Shown in pieces: positions 63,950 to 64,000 of a DNA stretch of 64,000 nucleotides. Below the pieces are notes generated by a model. It saw only the letters and a list, made by a program, of their open reading frames with translations. It did not search any database and was not told the DNA's origin. Made by a program: the position numbers and the translations under genes. Location: NCBI RefSeq assembly GCF_019457635.1, contig NZ_CP080412.1, positions 2,790,001-2,854,000 of the forward strand, given 5' to 3'. The first letter of the stretch is position 1; each line of letters opens with the position of its first letter. Origin of the DNA: Shewanella mangrovisoli. Its GTDB lineage: Bacteria > Pseudomonadota > Gammaproteobacteria > Enterobacterales > Shewanellaceae.

Positions 63950-64000
63950 GTGATTATCCCTGTTCTTAAAAATGGGTGCGTATAAATTGGCTCAAGCATA

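Overview
This is a chromosomal window from a gammaproteobacterium, most likely Shewanella. The calls htpG, recR, ybaB, dnaX and apt occur in the usual order. Other genes typical of Shewanella are also present: a DUF2750 protein, CheV, an ECF sigma factor with a ChrR anti-sigma factor, paired tyrosine-degradation dioxygenases, an M3 dipeptidyl carboxypeptidase lipoprotein and a TIGR00266 protein. The genus is inferred from gene content and order read by eye; no search was run. No rRNA, tRNA, CRISPR array, prophage or full insertion sequence was seen, so this is mostly core genome with a few accessory patches.

Layout. 1-7800 (minus strand): the 5' part of a YbbN/CnoX chaperedoxin gene without CXXC cysteines, htpG with an excellent sigma-32 promoter, recR-ybaB-dnaX, and apt. 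dnaX carries a nine-A run that can generate the short gamma protein. 7900-11150: a short palindromic mobile repeat, a DUF454 gene, an unlisted 40-residue membrane protein gene with a CRP-like site, and an hvfABC/bufABC-type RiPP locus. That locus has a periplasmic precursor with four 22-residue repeats and eight cysteines, a DUF692 iron oxidase and a DUF2063 partner. 11398-20600: dusC, a DksA/TraR zinc-finger protein, a 5'-nucleotidase lipoprotein, an esterase, an M1 aminopeptidase, an FKBP/SlyD isomerase and a lytic transglycosylase. 20965-26100: DUF2750, an unknown Cys-rich protein, cheV, a methyltransferase, a LON-domain protein and the ECF sigma/ChrR pair. The last two units share an apparent ECF promoter.

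26100-38600: small unknown genes, a PLP enzyme, yccF followed by a 23-bp tandem repeat, a deacylase/hydrolase pair, a periplasmic binding protein, a PGPGW protein, a second copy of the mobile repeat, an acyl-CoA synthetase, an EVE-domain protein, a flippase and a TIGR00266 protein. 38766-42209: a LysR regulator divergent from hmgA-hppD (tyrosine to maleylacetoacetate), with a perfect palindrome between them. 42417-48499: a MASE1-GGDEF cyclase, a maltose-type acetyltransferase and a tight five-gene operon (PEBP, royal-jelly/yellow-like, VOC, betaine-type binding protein, RidA) of unknown function. 48783-64000: a LysE exporter, a DUF482 protein, gamma-glutamyltransferase, a Fur-box-preceded TonB receptor, a gene-poor AT-rich stretch leading to a soluble PAS-PAS chemoreceptor, an M20 dipeptidase, dcp, a GNAT acetyltransferase and a nitroreductase.

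Most notable items: the hvfABC RiPP locus, whose precursor and enzyme genes are separated by a terminator and a mobile-repeat fragment; the dnaX slippery run; the shared ECF promoter; the palindromic repeat family that sits at gene 3' ends and supplies one stop codon; and the uncharacterised five-gene operon.
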